Below are positions 8,003 to 16,816 of a stretch of 64,000 bases of DNA, piece after piece (the stretch's first letter is position 1; every line of letters starts with the position of its first letter). The translations under genes and the position numbers were made by a program. Below the pieces are notes generated by a model, which was not told the origin of the DNA, made no database searches, and worked only from the letters and a program-made list of their open reading frames with translations. The stretch is from CAZXWN01 sp964644695 [NCBI: uncultured bacterium] (GTDB lineage: Bacteria; UBP4; UBA4092): NCBI GenBank assembly GCA_964644695.1, contig CAZXWN010000002.1, forward strand, positions 231,241 to 295,240, written 5' to 3'.

Positions 8003-9754
8003 ATGATTCGTAAAGGTAAAAAATTACTGGGTGAGATGTTATTAGAAAAAGGTCTCATTCAACAGGACCAATTGGAAGAAGCTCTTCGCCAGGCAAAACA
8101 ATCTGGAGCACGGGTTGGTGAAGCCTTAGTGAAGTTGGAGTATGTTACTGAGGAAGAAGTCCTTATGGCCCTGGCTGAACAGCTAGGGTTAAAATTTCTT
8201 AAGTTAAAAAATTACAATATCCCTCCCCAAGTTATTCAAAAGATTCCCGCCAAACATATTCTTCATTACAATGTCATCCCTGTCAAAGAAGACCGGGGTG
8301 TTCTCTATCTTGCTATGAACGATCCACTAAATATCAGTATTCTGGATGATATCCGATTACTGGTAGGGGAAGATGTTGAACCTGTGGTGGCTACTGATGA
8401 AGAAATTGAGGATGCCATTAAAAAGTACTATGGTATCGGTGCTGCCACTATGCAGCAGATGGATGCTCAAGATACTCAGACCGCCGAAAAAATACGAAGT
8501 TTGGAAATGGTGGGAAGTGAAGATACTGAAATATCTTCGACAGGAGATATGTCTGAAGATGCTTCCATCATTTCTTTTGTGAATCAGATATTTGCTGAAG
8601 CTTTTGATGGTAAGGCGACGGATATCCATATCGAACCCTTTGAAAAAGATTTGAGAGTAAGGTATCGAATTGATGGTTTACTGTACGAAGTCCCTGTACC
8701 CGCTGCCATTAAGCGATATCAAGCAGCGATTACATCCCGTATCAAGATTATGTCCAACCTGAATATTGCAGAACGACGGTTACCTCAGGATGGTCGTATA
8801 GAATTGCGGATGAGCGGAATGGCCTACGATCTTCGAGTTTCTACGATTCCAACCGCATATGGTGAGTCTATCGCCATTCGTATCTTGGATAGAAGCAGTG
8901 TGCTTTTGTCTCTGGAACACCTTGGATTGTCTGATGAAGGTTTGCAGAAATTCAATGTTATGTTGAAACGCCCCCATGGAATTATTCTGGTAACGGGACC
9001 GACTGGTTCAGGTAAGACGACTACTTTGTATGCCTGTCTTAATAAAATCAACTCCATAGATAAGATGATTATTTCTATTGAAGATCCTATTGAGTATGAA
9101 TTACACGGCATAAATCAGATTCAGGTCCAGGATAAAATTGATTTGAGCTTTGCCAGATGCCTGCGCGCTATATTACGGCATGACCCTAATATCATTCTCG
9201 TTGGAGAAATTCGTGACCATGAGACCGCTGAAATTGCTATTCAAACGGCATTAACAGGGCACTTGGTTTTCTCTACACTCCATACAAATGATGCTGCAGG
9301 AGCTGTTACCCGCCTTTTGGAAATGGGAATTGAGCCCTACTTAATTTCTTCATCAGTAGAAGGAATGGTGGCTCAGCGTCTGGTTCGATTAATTTGTGAA
9401 AACTGCAAAAAAGAATATACACCCGATCCCGGTACTGTCGAAATGATAATGAATGCACTCCCCGAAAATGACCGGCCCAAAGGTGATATTAAACTTTATC
9501 GAGGCGCGGGATGTGAAGCTTGTCGGTTTACTGGATTTAAGGGCCGTACAGCAATCTATGAAATCATACTATTGAATGAAAAGATCAAAACTCTCATTAT
9601 GCAGCAAGCTAATGCTGGGCGCATCAAACAACAAGCTGTTGAACAGGGGATGAGAACTTTGCGCCAAGATGGTATGCTGCGAGCCCTGGCCGGAAAAACA
9701 ACCGTTGATGAAGTCCTTCGTGTTGCCCAGGAAGAAGAAGTTATAGACGAGTAG
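8003..9754 (+). CDS. Type IV pilus/type II secretion assembly ATPase (GspE/PilB)
   Basis: This 583-residue protein has an N-terminal MshEN/T2SSE-N domain (about 1-150, starting GKKLLGEMLLEKG) and a secretion ATPase domain with Walker A GPTGSGKTTT near 333, an Asp-box/Walker B region (LVGEIRD) near 400, the His-box LTGHLVFSTLHTND near 418, and a four-cysteine zinc site (CENC near 466, CEAC near 504). The hexameric family powers pilus or pseudopilus polymerisation from the cytosolic face of the inner membrane. Full length for the family. The next genes are the platform protein and a pseudopilin, so it heads a short assembly operon. Whether the machine makes pili or secretes proteins cannot be decided here, because no secretin or PilT is visible. 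Confidence 0.93.
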   Translation: MIRKGKKLLGEMLLEKGLIQQDQLEEALRQAKQSGARVGEALVKLEYVTEEEVLMALAEQLGLKFLKLKNYNIPPQVIQKIPAKHILHYNVIPVKEDRGVLYLAMNDPLNISILDDIRLLVGEDVEPVVATDEEIEDAIKKYYGIGAATMQQMDAQDTQTAEKIRSLEMVGSEDTEISSTGDMSEDASIISFVNQIFAEAFDGKATDIHIEPFEKDLRVRYRIDGLLYEVPVPAAIKRYQAAITSRIKIMSNLNIAERRLPQDGRIELRMSGMAYDLRVSTIPTAYGESIAIRILDRSSVLLSLEHLGLSDEGLQKFNVMLKRPHGIILVTGPTGSGKTTTLYACLNKINSIDKMIISIEDPIEYELHGINQIQVQDKIDLSFARCLRAILRHDPNIILVGEIRDHETAEIAIQTALTGHLVFSTLHTNDAAGAVTRLLEMGIEPYLISSSVEGMVAQRLVRLICENCKKEYTPDPGTVEMIMNALPENDRPKGDIKLYRGAGCEACRFTGFKGRTAIYEIILLNEKIKTLIMQQANAGRIKQQAVEQGMRTLRQDGMLRALAGKTTVDEVLRVAQEEEVIDE

Positions 9755-9766
9755 AATTAAAACACT

Positions 9767-11008
9767 ATGCCAAAGTATTTTTACAACGCCCGAGATAAAA
9801 ACGGAAAAATGGTTACTGGAAACATGGATGCACCGACCCGTGACCAGTTTATTTCTCGTCTTCAGACGATGGGGCTTTTCCCAATATCCATTTCGGATGA
9901 TGAATCTCAAATGGATCGGTCTCTGTTAAAAAAGATAGGTAGCCAGGAAGCTGTCGTTACTGTCCGGGGCCGGGTAAAGACCCGGGATGTAACTCGTTTT
10001 ACCCGACAATTATCTGATCTTCTGGCATCAGGTCTAACACTTACCAGTGCTCTCCGGATTCTTACCAATCAGACAGAAAACCCAAGACTAAAAGAAGTTC
10101 TGAAGATTGTCGGCAGCGATGTGCAAGGCGGTAGTACACTAGCAGAAGCCATGGGAAGACATCCCAGAGTGTTTTCAAGATTATTTGTCAGTATGATTCG
10201 TGCCGGAGAAATAGGAGGCCTGCTGGAGAATGTTTTAATCCGGTTGGCTGATTTTCTTGAAAAAGAAGATGAATTAAAAGGAAAGATTCTCTCCGCGCTT
10301 GCTTATCCAATGGTTATGCTGTTTGTGGGTTTCTCGGCCATCTTATTGTTGATTACATATGTTATCCCACGATTTGTAAAAATGTTTGATGAGCTAGGTG
10401 CTGATTTACCCTTACCCACCAAGATATTGATCGGCATTAGTGGTTTCTTCCAGAGCTACTGGTTATTTATTTTAGTCGGGTTAGTTGTCTTCGGAATAAT
10501 CGTCCAGAGGACACTGAAGACTACGGAAGGTCGCCGAATGTTGCATCTATGGCAATTAAAGATCCCTCTAATTGGTGACTTGATATTAAAACGCGAAATT
10601 GCCCAGTTTGCGAGGACATTTGGTGAGTTGTTGCGTAATGGGGTGAATATTCTTCAAGCGTTGCAGATATCGTCCGATACGATGAACAACCAGATTATGG
10701 CAGAGGAAATTTCTAAAATCAGAACCAATATCAGCGAAGGTGAAAAAGTATCCGATCCCTTAAAAAACAGTGCTTATTTCCCTCCGGTTGTGGTAAACAT
10801 GATTGCCGTAGGGGAAGAGTCAGGGCATCTGGAAAATGTACTAACCAAAATCGCGGTTTCCTATGAGAACGAAGTGGATCGTTCCATCAAAACGGTTACT
10901 TCATTATTTGAGCCAGCCATTATTCTGGTCATGGGTGTGATAGTTGGAGCTATTGCGATTAGTATGTTGTTGCCGGTATTTACCTTGAACCTTTCAATGA
11001 CCAAATAA
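9767..11008 (+). CDS. Inner-membrane platform protein (GspF/PilC)
   Basis: This 413-residue protein has two repeated T2SSF domains (about 80-200 and 280-405), each followed by hydrophobic segments (near 175-200, 225-250 and 385-405), the usual GspF/PilC layout. The recognisable motifs FTRQLSDLLASGLTL and FARTFGELLRNGVNILQ open the two copies. The N-terminal 60 residues (YFYNARDKNGKMVTG) match the usual cytosolic lead-in. It sits in the inner membrane and couples the ATPase to the growing pilus. It starts 12 nt after the ATPase stop, so the two are co-transcribed. Confidence 0.93.
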   Translation: MPKYFYNARDKNGKMVTGNMDAPTRDQFISRLQTMGLFPISISDDESQMDRSLLKKIGSQEAVVTVRGRVKTRDVTRFTRQLSDLLASGLTLTSALRILTNQTENPRLKEVLKIVGSDVQGGSTLAEAMGRHPRVFSRLFVSMIRAGEIGGLLENVLIRLADFLEKEDELKGKILSALAYPMVMLFVGFSAILLLITYVIPRFVKMFDELGADLPLPTKILIGISGFFQSYWLFILVGLVVFGIIVQRTLKTTEGRRMLHLWQLKIPLIGDLILKREIAQFARTFGELLRNGVNILQALQISSDTMNNQIMAEEISKIRTNISEGEKVSDPLKNSAYFPPVVVNMIAVGEESGHLENVLTKIAVSYENEVDRSIKTVTSLFEPAIILVMGVIVGAIAISMLLPVFTLNLSMTK

Positions 11009-11024
11009 GTCAGGATGTCAGATA

Positions 11025-11552
11025 ATGGCATGTAATTCTACCCATCATAAATCAAGTTCCGGTTTTACATTATTGGAAATTCTGATTGTCGTTGTTATCG
11101 TTGGGATTATGGTGACAGCGGCAGCCCCATCATTCCGTGCTTTCTATTTACAGTCCATAGAGAAGGATGGAGTGACTACTCTTGTTACTACACTTCGAAC
11201 GGCACAAAACCTGGCTATTATAAACCGAGTGGATATAAAGGTTGAGTTTGAACCCGATAAACGCCGTTACCGGATAATCCCAGATGCCTCAATGCTTAAA
11301 TCATACCGGGATGAACAGATTCCCAAATACGCAAGATTCCATTATTTACCTGAAGGGATGGCTTTTGGAGAGTTGGATTTTACAAATTCTGAGCAGGATG
11401 ATCCGACTATAAAGGCGAAGTCTTTTTACTTCTATCCCAATGGTTCCAGTGATGGGGGGAAGATTTCATTAAGTGGTCACCAATTGGGCAGTACGAAAAT
11501 TGAGATTCGGAAAACATCGGGGATGGTAGAAATTAAAGATAGCACTGAATGA
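11025..11552 (+). CDS. Minor pseudopilin, GspH/FimT-like
   Basis: This 175-residue protein has a prepilin peptidase signal (SSSG/FTLLEILIVVVIVG, cleavage after Gly13), an N-terminal hydrophobic helix, and a C-terminal beta-rich domain as in GspH/FimT minor pilins (TTLVTTLRTAQNLAIINRVD, then alternating strands). The E5 of the mature protein is present, as needed for assembly. It lies 16 nt after gspF/pilC and ends before a strong bidirectional terminator, so it closes the assembly operon. The function is a tip or initiation component by family. Confidence 0.85.
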   Translation: MACNSTHHKSSSGFTLLEILIVVVIVGIMVTAAAPSFRAFYLQSIEKDGVTTLVTTLRTAQNLAIINRVDIKVEFEPDKRRYRIIPDASMLKSYRDEQIPKYARFHYLPEGMAFGELDFTNSEQDDPTIKAKSFYFYPNGSSDGGKISLSGHQLGSTKIEIRKTSGMVEIKDSTE

Positions 11553-11564
11553 GTTAATGATAAT

Positions 11565-11606
11565 AAAAGCGGTTCTGAAGAAAAAATCTTCAGAACCGCT
11601 TTTTTT
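11565..11606. terminator. Bidirectional terminator between convergent pilin genes
   Basis: A perfect 17-bp inverted repeat (11565-11581 with 11586-11602) has A-rich and T-rich flanks. It serves both the GspH-like gene (+) and the first pilin gene (-). Confidence 0.92.
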
Positions 11607-11622
11607 GTTTAAAGACGTTTGC

Positions 11623-12240
11623 CTATGGACCCGAAATAACGATGTTTCCACGGCTGATGGTTCCATTCGATGGGTCATAAACCCATACATAAGGCATATC
11701 AACTTCCAAGGCTCCGGGGTAAGTATTTTGTGCAAAATGCCGGTCAGGGCCTTTGGAAATCAATACCCACATGGCAGGATTGCCTTGTGTTTGTCCGTTT
11801 GGATAGATGAGCCAGCTCCAGGCCTGACTTTTTATGTCAGTCCGGTCATAGTATCTTTTAGTTGCATACCAGTAGTTATTTGTGACACCCCAGGCTGTAT
11901 AGGGATCTGTAGGTGCTACCTCTCCAAAGGGGTCTTTGGCAAGACTGGTGATATAGGCAATCGGTGTGGTGATTCCTGTATCCAGTTCCCATTCTGTGAC
12001 AGAACCGTCATAACCGCCGTTCAATTGGATCATACGCTTTTCATGAGACACCAGAGGATAGTCATTATTATCAACGAAATAGGACTCAATGGCGACCGCT
12101 GTGGAGCGCATATCCGATTTGGTTCGTGATACTTTTGCTCGAATTTGAGCGGCCAGAAAGTTTGGAATGGCTATCGCAGCGAGAATAGCGATGATGGCAA
12201 CAACAATTAATAACTCAATTAATGTAAATCCTTTTTTCAT
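11623..12240 (-). CDS. Type IV pilin-like/GspG-like major pseudopilin, copy 1
   Basis: This 205-residue protein starts with a textbook prepilin leader (MKKG/FTLIELLIVVAIIAI), processed after Gly4, with Glu5 of the mature form present. A conserved linker (SRTKSDMR) follows, and the variable body contains PIAYIT, DPFG and SKGPD motifs. It ends in a signature shared by all four copies (YDPSNGTISRGNIVISGP). The SD GAGGAG precedes the start. It stands alone between two terminators. It differs most from the other copies in the middle of the protein. The family forms pilus or pseudopilus fibres outside the inner membrane. Confidence 0.9.
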   Translation of the reverse strand: MKKGFTLIELLIVVAIIAILAAIAIPNFLAAQIRAKVSRTKSDMRSTAVAIESYFVDNNDYPLVSHEKRMIQLNGGYDGSVTEWELDTGITTPIAYITSLAKDPFGEVAPTDPYTAWGVTNNYWYATKRYYDRTDIKSQAWSWLIYPNGQTQGNPAMWVLISKGPDRHFAQNTYPGALEVDMPYVWVYDPSNGTISRGNIVISGP

Positions 12241-12289
12241 GTAATATCAACTCCTCTCATTTATGGTATTTAGCAATCAACCGCAACTT

Positions 12290-12315
12290 TATCACAATTA
12301 GACACCCGTGTGAAC
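12290..12315 (-). promoter_or_regulatory. Shared upstream element of pilin copies 1 and 4
   Basis: TATCACAA-TT-AGACACCCGTGTGAAC is nearly identical to a block at 14423-14450, also upstream of a pilin gene. On the - strand it contains TTGTGA, a plausible -35, followed 19 nt later by TAAATA. The ACAC/GTGT half-sites could be an operator. Assignment as promoter plus operator is inference. Confidence 0.45.
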
Positions 12316-12412
12316 AGAAATATTACTGTCTCGGCAGGGGGGTAAAATAAACCCGCTGAAGAATGCTTTATGTTATTGATTTATGAAGATTAATAATGAA
12401 TTAGGTGTTGAT

Positions 12413-12454
12413 AAAAAAAACGAACCCCGCATAATCAGTTTACACAGGGTTCGC
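12413..12454 (-). terminator. Terminator after pilin copy 2
   Basis: On the - strand, CGAACCC pairs with GGGTTCG across a loop of about 19 nt and is followed by eight T. Confidence 0.75.
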
Positions 12455-12472
12455 TTTTAAGTTTGTAGATTT

Positions 12473-13048
12473 CTATGGACCAGAAATAACGATATTGCCA
12501 CGGCTGATGGTTCCATTGGTTGGGTCATAAGCCCAGACATAAGGCTCGTTTGTTTCCATGGTTCCTGGATAGGATGCCTGAGCCCAACACATATCCGGAC
12601 CCTTGGACATCAAGACCCATTTAGAGACATTCCCAGAACGATAGCCTGCCGGATAAACATTCCAGGTAAAGTTCCGCGAAGGACTTTGAGCATATTCCTG
12701 GGTGGCATACCAATAATCATTTGTGGTCCACCAGTTATTACTGGCAAGATTAAAGACATCATACGCTGCAGATTTGCCGAAGGGATCTTTTCCGGAAGAA
12801 GAAATATAGGCTATTGGAGTGGACAGCCCCATCGGGAAGCTATAACCAGCCCCAACTTCGGGGTAATCATTATTATCAACATAATAACTCTCAATCCCTG
12901 TGGCAATAGTTCTCATATCAGCCTTGGTACGGGATACTTTGGATCTGACTTGGGCGGCGAGGAAGTTGGGAATGGCAATGGCGGCCAGAATGGCGATGAT
13001 GGCAACGACAATTAATAATTCTATTAAGGTGAATCCTTTGGATTTCAT
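12473..13048 (-). CDS. Type IV pilin-like/GspG-like major pseudopilin, copy 2
   Basis: This 191-residue paralogue of the neighbouring pilins has leader MKSKG/FTLIELL, mature Glu5, linker SKVSRTKADMR, a pilin body with GLSTPIAYISS and KDPFGKSAAYD, and the shared C-terminal tail. The upstream in-frame ATG at 13123 would add 25 residues that cross the preceding terminator; the start at 13048 gives a normal short leader, so I use it. It is closest to copy 3 (shared SKGPDMCWAQ and PGTxExxEP motifs). It has its own terminators on both sides, hence is monocistronic. Confidence 0.9.
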   Translation of the reverse strand: MKSKGFTLIELLIVVAIIAILAAIAIPNFLAAQVRSKVSRTKADMRTIATGIESYYVDNNDYPEVGAGYSFPMGLSTPIAYISSSGKDPFGKSAAYDVFNLASNNWWTTNDYWYATQEYAQSPSRNFTWNVYPAGYRSGNVSKWVLMSKGPDMCWAQASYPGTMETNEPYVWAYDPTNGTISRGNIVISGP

Positions 13049-13075
13049 TGTTGAAAATTCTCTTTCGTGGTGTCT

Positions 13076-13118
13076 AAAAAAAGAACCTGTCCTGTTGAAG
13101 GACAGGTTCTTTTTTTTA
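13076..13118 (-). terminator. Terminator between pilin copies 3 and 2
   Basis: A 12-bp perfect stem (13082-13093 with 13101-13112) has seven T on the - strand side and eight T on the + strand side, so it can work in both directions. It terminates copy 3. Confidence 0.9.
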
Positions 13119-13128
13119 CACATAAATA

Positions 13129-13698
13129 CTATGGACCTGCAATAACGATATTGCCACGGCTGACGGTTCCATTGGTAGGATCATAAAGCCAGTCAAACGG
13201 CTCATCGACCTCGAGAGTTCCGGGGTAACTTGACTGAGCCCAACACATATCTGGGCCTTTTGATTGTAATACCCATTTAGCAGTATTTCCTGAACGATGG
13301 CCTCCTGGATATACATACCAACCAAAATTGTAGCGAATAAAATACTCTTCTGAGGCATACCAGTAATCTTCTGTTGTGCGCCAAGTGTTACTGGCTTGGT
13401 TATAAATATCGTAACCTGCAGATTTACCGAAGGGATCTTTTCCTGCCGAGGTAATATAAGCTATTGGAGTTGATAAGCCTTTGGGAAATCCCATATCGTT
13501 TTCCACTAAAGGATATGAATTACTGTCAACATAATAACTCTCAATACCTGTGGCAACGGCCCGCATGTCGGCCTTAGTACGGGATACTTTGGACCTGACC
13601 TGGGCGGCGAGGAAGTTGGGAATGGCTATCGCAGCGAGAATTGCGATGATGGCAACGACAATTAATAATTCTATTAAGGTGAACCCTTTATGTTTCAT
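13129..13698 (-). CDS. Type IV pilin-like/GspG-like major pseudopilin, copy 3
   Basis: This 189-residue pilin has leader MKHKG/FTLIELL, mature Glu5, linker SKVSRTKADMRAV, a body closely matching copy 2 (KGLSTPIAYIT, KDPFGKSAGYD, SKGPDMCWAQSS) and the shared SRGNIVIAGP tail. The gene is flanked by terminators. The close similarity to copy 2 implies a recent duplication; divergence is concentrated in the mid-protein loop around residues 95-130, likely surface-exposed. Confidence 0.9.
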   Translation of the reverse strand: MKHKGFTLIELLIVVAIIAILAAIAIPNFLAAQVRSKVSRTKADMRAVATGIESYYVDSNSYPLVENDMGFPKGLSTPIAYITSAGKDPFGKSAGYDIYNQASNTWRTTEDYWYASEEYFIRYNFGWYVYPGGHRSGNTAKWVLQSKGPDMCWAQSSYPGTLEVDEPFDWLYDPTNGTVSRGNIVIAGP

Positions 13699-13725
13699 TA
13701 CTCATAACCCTTTCTTAATTTATTT

Positions 13726-13763
13726 AAAAAAAGAACCTGCCCTGTCAAAGAGCAGGTTCTTTT
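13726..13763 (-). terminator. Terminator between pilin copies 4 and 3
   Basis: AAGAACCTGC pairs with GCAGGTTCTT and is followed by seven T on the - strand. The stem sequence is nearly the same as that of the terminator at 13076, so gene and terminator were duplicated together. Confidence 0.87.
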
Positions 13764-13777
13764 AAAATCAAATAATT

Positions 13778-14371
13778 CTATGGGCCAGAAACGATGATAT
13801 TACCTCTACTGATAGTTCCATTGGTTGGATCGTACATCCAACGATATGGAACATCAACTTCAGCAGCACCACCAGTACCATCTTCCATAGCGATATTTTG
13901 TGCCTGAACGCGGTCTGGACCACGACTCATCAAGCACCATTTAGTTCTTTCGCTAGAAGTTCCACCACTCGGGTCAACTGCCCATGGATTAGCGGATAAT
14001 CCCCACAATGTATATTTTCTTTCAAAATAATCCCAAGTGGAATACCAGTATGTTGAACCACGACTGTAAACATCGGTAGCCGGGCTAGGTCCAAATGGAT
14101 CGAGAGGAATGGAGGAAATATAAGCAATTGGGGTGGACAGTGTAATCGGTAACGAATAACCTAATCCAGCTATTGCTACGATTTCTGGATAAGCTGTATT
14201 GTCTACATAGTATGATTCCACTGCAGTTTGCACTGTCCTCATATCAGCTTTGGTTCGGGATACTTTAGAGCGGACTTGAGCGGCCAGAAAATTAGGAATG
14301 GCAATAGCTGCCAAAATAGCAATAATTGCTACGACAATTAAAAGTTCGATAAGGGTAAAGCCTTTTTTCAT
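13778..14371 (-). CDS. Type IV pilin-like/GspG-like major pseudopilin, copy 4
   Basis: This 197-residue pilin has leader MKKG/FTLIELL, linker SKVSRTKADMRTVQTAVESYY, body motifs ITLSTPIAYISS and LDPFGPSPATD, and the shared tail YDPTNGTISRGNIIVSGP. It is longer in the C-terminal half than copies 2 and 3 (an insertion around SGGTSSERT and EDGTGGA). It is the first of the four in transcription order and has its own upstream element (14423-14450) shared with copy 1. Confidence 0.9.
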   Translation of the reverse strand: MKKGFTLIELLIVVAIIAILAAIAIPNFLAAQVRSKVSRTKADMRTVQTAVESYYVDNTAYPEIVAIAGLGYSLPITLSTPIAYISSIPLDPFGPSPATDVYSRGSTYWYSTWDYFERKYTLWGLSANPWAVDPSGGTSSERTKWCLMSRGPDRVQAQNIAMEDGTGGAAEVDVPYRWMYDPTNGTISRGNIIVSGP

Positions 14372-14422
14372 TTATAGTTCACCTGCCTTTCTTAATCAGA
14401 ATATTATTCTATCCATGAAAAA

Positions 14423-14450
14423 TATCACAAAAGTAGACACCCGTGTGAAA
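14423..14450 (-). promoter_or_regulatory. Shared upstream element and promoter of pilin copy 4
   Basis: TATCACAA-AAGT-AGACACCCGTGTGAA repeats the block before pilin copy 1. Read on the - strand, TTGTGA (14430-14425) is followed after 18 nt by TAATAT (14406-14401), a reasonable -35/-10 pair about 30 nt before the start codon. Confidence 0.5.
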
Positions 14451-14537
14451 AATTTAATATAAAAACGATTTATTTGAGATAGAACCGAAATATAGTTTAA
14501 AAATGACGGGATTGATGGTTTAAGCTAATATATTGAT

Positions 14538-15512
14538 ATGAAAAAGGTTTTAATATTCGGCTCTGGAGCGATAGGCTCGGTGATCGGTGGTTTTTTAGCT
14601 CTAAGTGGTGAAGCTGTAACGCTTTACGGGCGTAAAGACCATATTGAGGCTATTCGTGCTGATGGACTTCAGATCAAAGGTATCTGGGGTGACCATTGTG
14701 TGAAGAATATTAAAGCGGAACATGAAATCGGTTCGTTGCAAGGGCAGGGATACGACCTGATTCTTTTGACTGTCCGAGCTTATGATTTGGAACAAGTCTT
14801 ACCTGATGTCCAAAAAATAGCCAATGCAACGACCATCCTGGTATCCATGCAAAACGGCTTGGGAAATATTGAGAAAATAAGTCGTTTCTTTCCAAAAAAT
14901 AATATCCTGGGCAGTCGAGTTATTTTTGGAGCAAAGAAAGTTAAGGCGGGGACGGTGGAAGTCACGGTGTATGCTGAGGAAGTGATGCTGGGTCCTGTGC
15001 AAGGCACCCCTGCTGATGCCTTCGAAAAATTGTACACTGTCGCCGAGGACCTTGCCGGAAGACTGTCAAAAGCTGGAGTTCCTTCTTTACCCACTTGGGA
15101 AGTGGAAAAATATATCTGGGCCAAAGTGCTTTATAATGCGGCTTTGAATCCTCTCTCAGCTCTTTTGTCTGCCACTTATGGGAACCTCTCCGATAATCCT
15201 CATACTCGAGCGATGATGAAAGAAATTATCCAGGAAATTTTTTCAGTCGCTCAGGCGAAACAGATTCCCATGTTTTGGGACAGTCCTGATGGGTATTGGA
15301 AAAAGTTTATTGAACAGGAAGTCCCCGCAACCAAAGCGCATCGTTCTTCCATGCTGCAGGCGATTGAAGCCGGTAAGCCCGTTGAAATTGATGCGTTGAA
15401 TGGTGCTGTCGTTGAAATGGCTCGGGAGATGGCTATCTCCGTCCCCGTCAATGATTTACTTGTTCGATTAATACGCGCCAAACAATATCACAGAGTCCAT
15501 TTTCCAATTTAG
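14538..15512 (+). CDS. panE: 2-dehydropantoate 2-reductase family
   Basis: This 324-residue protein has an N-terminal NAD(P)-binding Rossmann motif (FGSGAIGSVIGG, residues 6-17), the QNGLGN motif near 96, and the family-typical KYIWAKVLYNAALNPLSALL helix near 190 that holds the catalytic lysine and conserved Asn. It reduces ketopantoate to pantoate with NADPH in the pantothenate/CoA pathway. No other pan gene is nearby, so a related 2-keto acid reductase remains possible. It is transcribed away from the pilin cluster and sits 78 nt before the decarboxylase gene. Confidence 0.82.
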   Translation: MKKVLIFGSGAIGSVIGGFLALSGEAVTLYGRKDHIEAIRADGLQIKGIWGDHCVKNIKAEHEIGSLQGQGYDLILLTVRAYDLEQVLPDVQKIANATTILVSMQNGLGNIEKISRFFPKNNILGSRVIFGAKKVKAGTVEVTVYAEEVMLGPVQGTPADAFEKLYTVAEDLAGRLSKAGVPSLPTWEVEKYIWAKVLYNAALNPLSALLSATYGNLSDNPHTRAMMKEIIQEIFSVAQAKQIPMFWDSPDGYWKKFIEQEVPATKAHRSSMLQAIEAGKPVEIDALNGAVVEMAREMAISVPVNDLLVRLIRAKQYHRVHFPI

Positions 15513-15590
15513 AATTACTTCTTTCAGAATCCGTTATTTATCTTCCCTTCAAAATCCGTTAAAATTATATTTTTAACCAAGTGTGGACCG

Positions 15591-16700
15591 ATGACAAAAT
15601 TACCTATTGCTGAATTAGCGAAAACTCATGGAACTCCTCTGTTTGTGATAAACAAGAGTCGATTGAAACACAGTGTACAGAGATTGAAACAAACGCTTCC
15701 CCGCGTAACGCCTTATTACGCCATCAAGGCAAATCCACATCCTGAGATAATTTCCTATTTTGCCCGTGAATGCCAACTGGGTTTTGATGTGGCATCTAAG
15801 GGTGAAATGGAGTTAGCTCTCAGAAATGGTGCTGACCCCAAGAAGATGATCTTTGCCAATACCATCAAACTTCCCGAAGCCATGCAGTTTGCCATGAGCA
15901 AAGGAATCGATTTGATGACCTTTGATGATTATCCTGAATTGGAAAAGATTGCTCATTACGCACCCGGAGCCCGGGTGATGGCCCGTATCAAGGTTCCTAA
16001 TGTGGGTTCGGTCGTTGAACTTTCCATTAAGTTCGGTGCTGACCCGTCTGACGCTCTCCCCTTATTAATAAAAGCCCATCAACTAGGTTTACAACCTGAA
16101 GGCATCAGTTTTCATGTAGGTTCCCAGTGTACCCATCAAGAGAACTTCCTGGATGCCTTTGAGCTGGCATCTATTATTGTCCGCGATGCCCTGTTAAAAC
16201 AAATCCCCTTGAAAATGGTTGATATCGGTGGTGGATTCCCGATCACTCATTTTGATGGAGAAGAAGACCATTTTTCTAAAATTGGGCCCTTCCTCCGGGA
16301 TGAATTGGACCGCCTGTTACCATCCAATATTCAACTGATTTCTGAGCCAGGTCGATTCCTGGCAGGTCCTGCGGGGACTTTGATTATGTCCGTTATTGGA
16401 AAATCGGTTCGGGAAGGCAAGAAATGGTACTATCTCAATGATGGTGTTTATGGTGATTTATCCGGTCAGATTTTTGACCATTGTAAATACCAGTTCCATG
16501 TCCTGAAAAAAGGGCCGACGGAAATGGTTGCATTAGCCGGTCCGACCTGTGACTCACTGGATGTTATTTCTTACAGTGAACATCTCCCTGAACTGGAAAT
16601 TGGGGATTTGGTTTATGTAGAAAATATCGGGGCATACTCATACGCCAGTGCGACGCATTTCAATTTTATTGATACGGCCAAAGCAATCGTAGTTGAATAA
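15591..16700 (+). CDS. Ornithine/lysine decarboxylase, fold-III PLP (eukaryotic-type ODC family)
   Basis: This 369-residue alanine-racemase-fold decarboxylase has the PLP lysine K46 in YYAIKANPH, FDVASKGEM near 65, HVGSQC near 175, the phosphate-binding glycines VDIGGGFP near 212, EPGRFLAGPA near 258, and the ODC signature GPTCDSLD with its catalytic Cys near 319. The short length and GPTCDSLD favour ornithine (or lysine/ornithine) decarboxylase over diaminopimelate decarboxylase, whose specificity motif differs. The product would be putrescine. The next gene encodes a deoxyhypusine-synthase-like enzyme that uses diamines, so the pair looks like a small polyamine pathway. Strict ornithine specificity cannot be read from sequence. 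Confidence 0.87.
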   Translation: MTKLPIAELAKTHGTPLFVINKSRLKHSVQRLKQTLPRVTPYYAIKANPHPEIISYFARECQLGFDVASKGEMELALRNGADPKKMIFANTIKLPEAMQFAMSKGIDLMTFDDYPELEKIAHYAPGARVMARIKVPNVGSVVELSIKFGADPSDALPLLIKAHQLGLQPEGISFHVGSQCTHQENFLDAFELASIIVRDALLKQIPLKMVDIGGGFPITHFDGEEDHFSKIGPFLRDELDRLLPSNIQLISEPGRFLAGPAGTLIMSVIGKSVREGKKWYYLNDGVYGDLSGQIFDHCKYQFHVLKKGPTEMVALAGPTCDSLDVISYSEHLPELEIGDLVYVENIGAYSYASATHFNFIDTAKAIVVE

Positions 16701-16816
16701 ATTTCTCAAATGTCTTATAACCAATAAGACAGAGTATATATCCTTCGATATTCTCGTTGATAAAATACCGATAGGATATCTCTGTCATCAGACCTAAAGA
16801 TGAAGGTAGGATTGTA

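Noticed and set aside
11557-12129. 190-residue + strand frame opposite the first pilin gene
   Set aside because: It lies fully antisense to a clear pilin, includes the terminator, and its composition is cysteine-rich noise.
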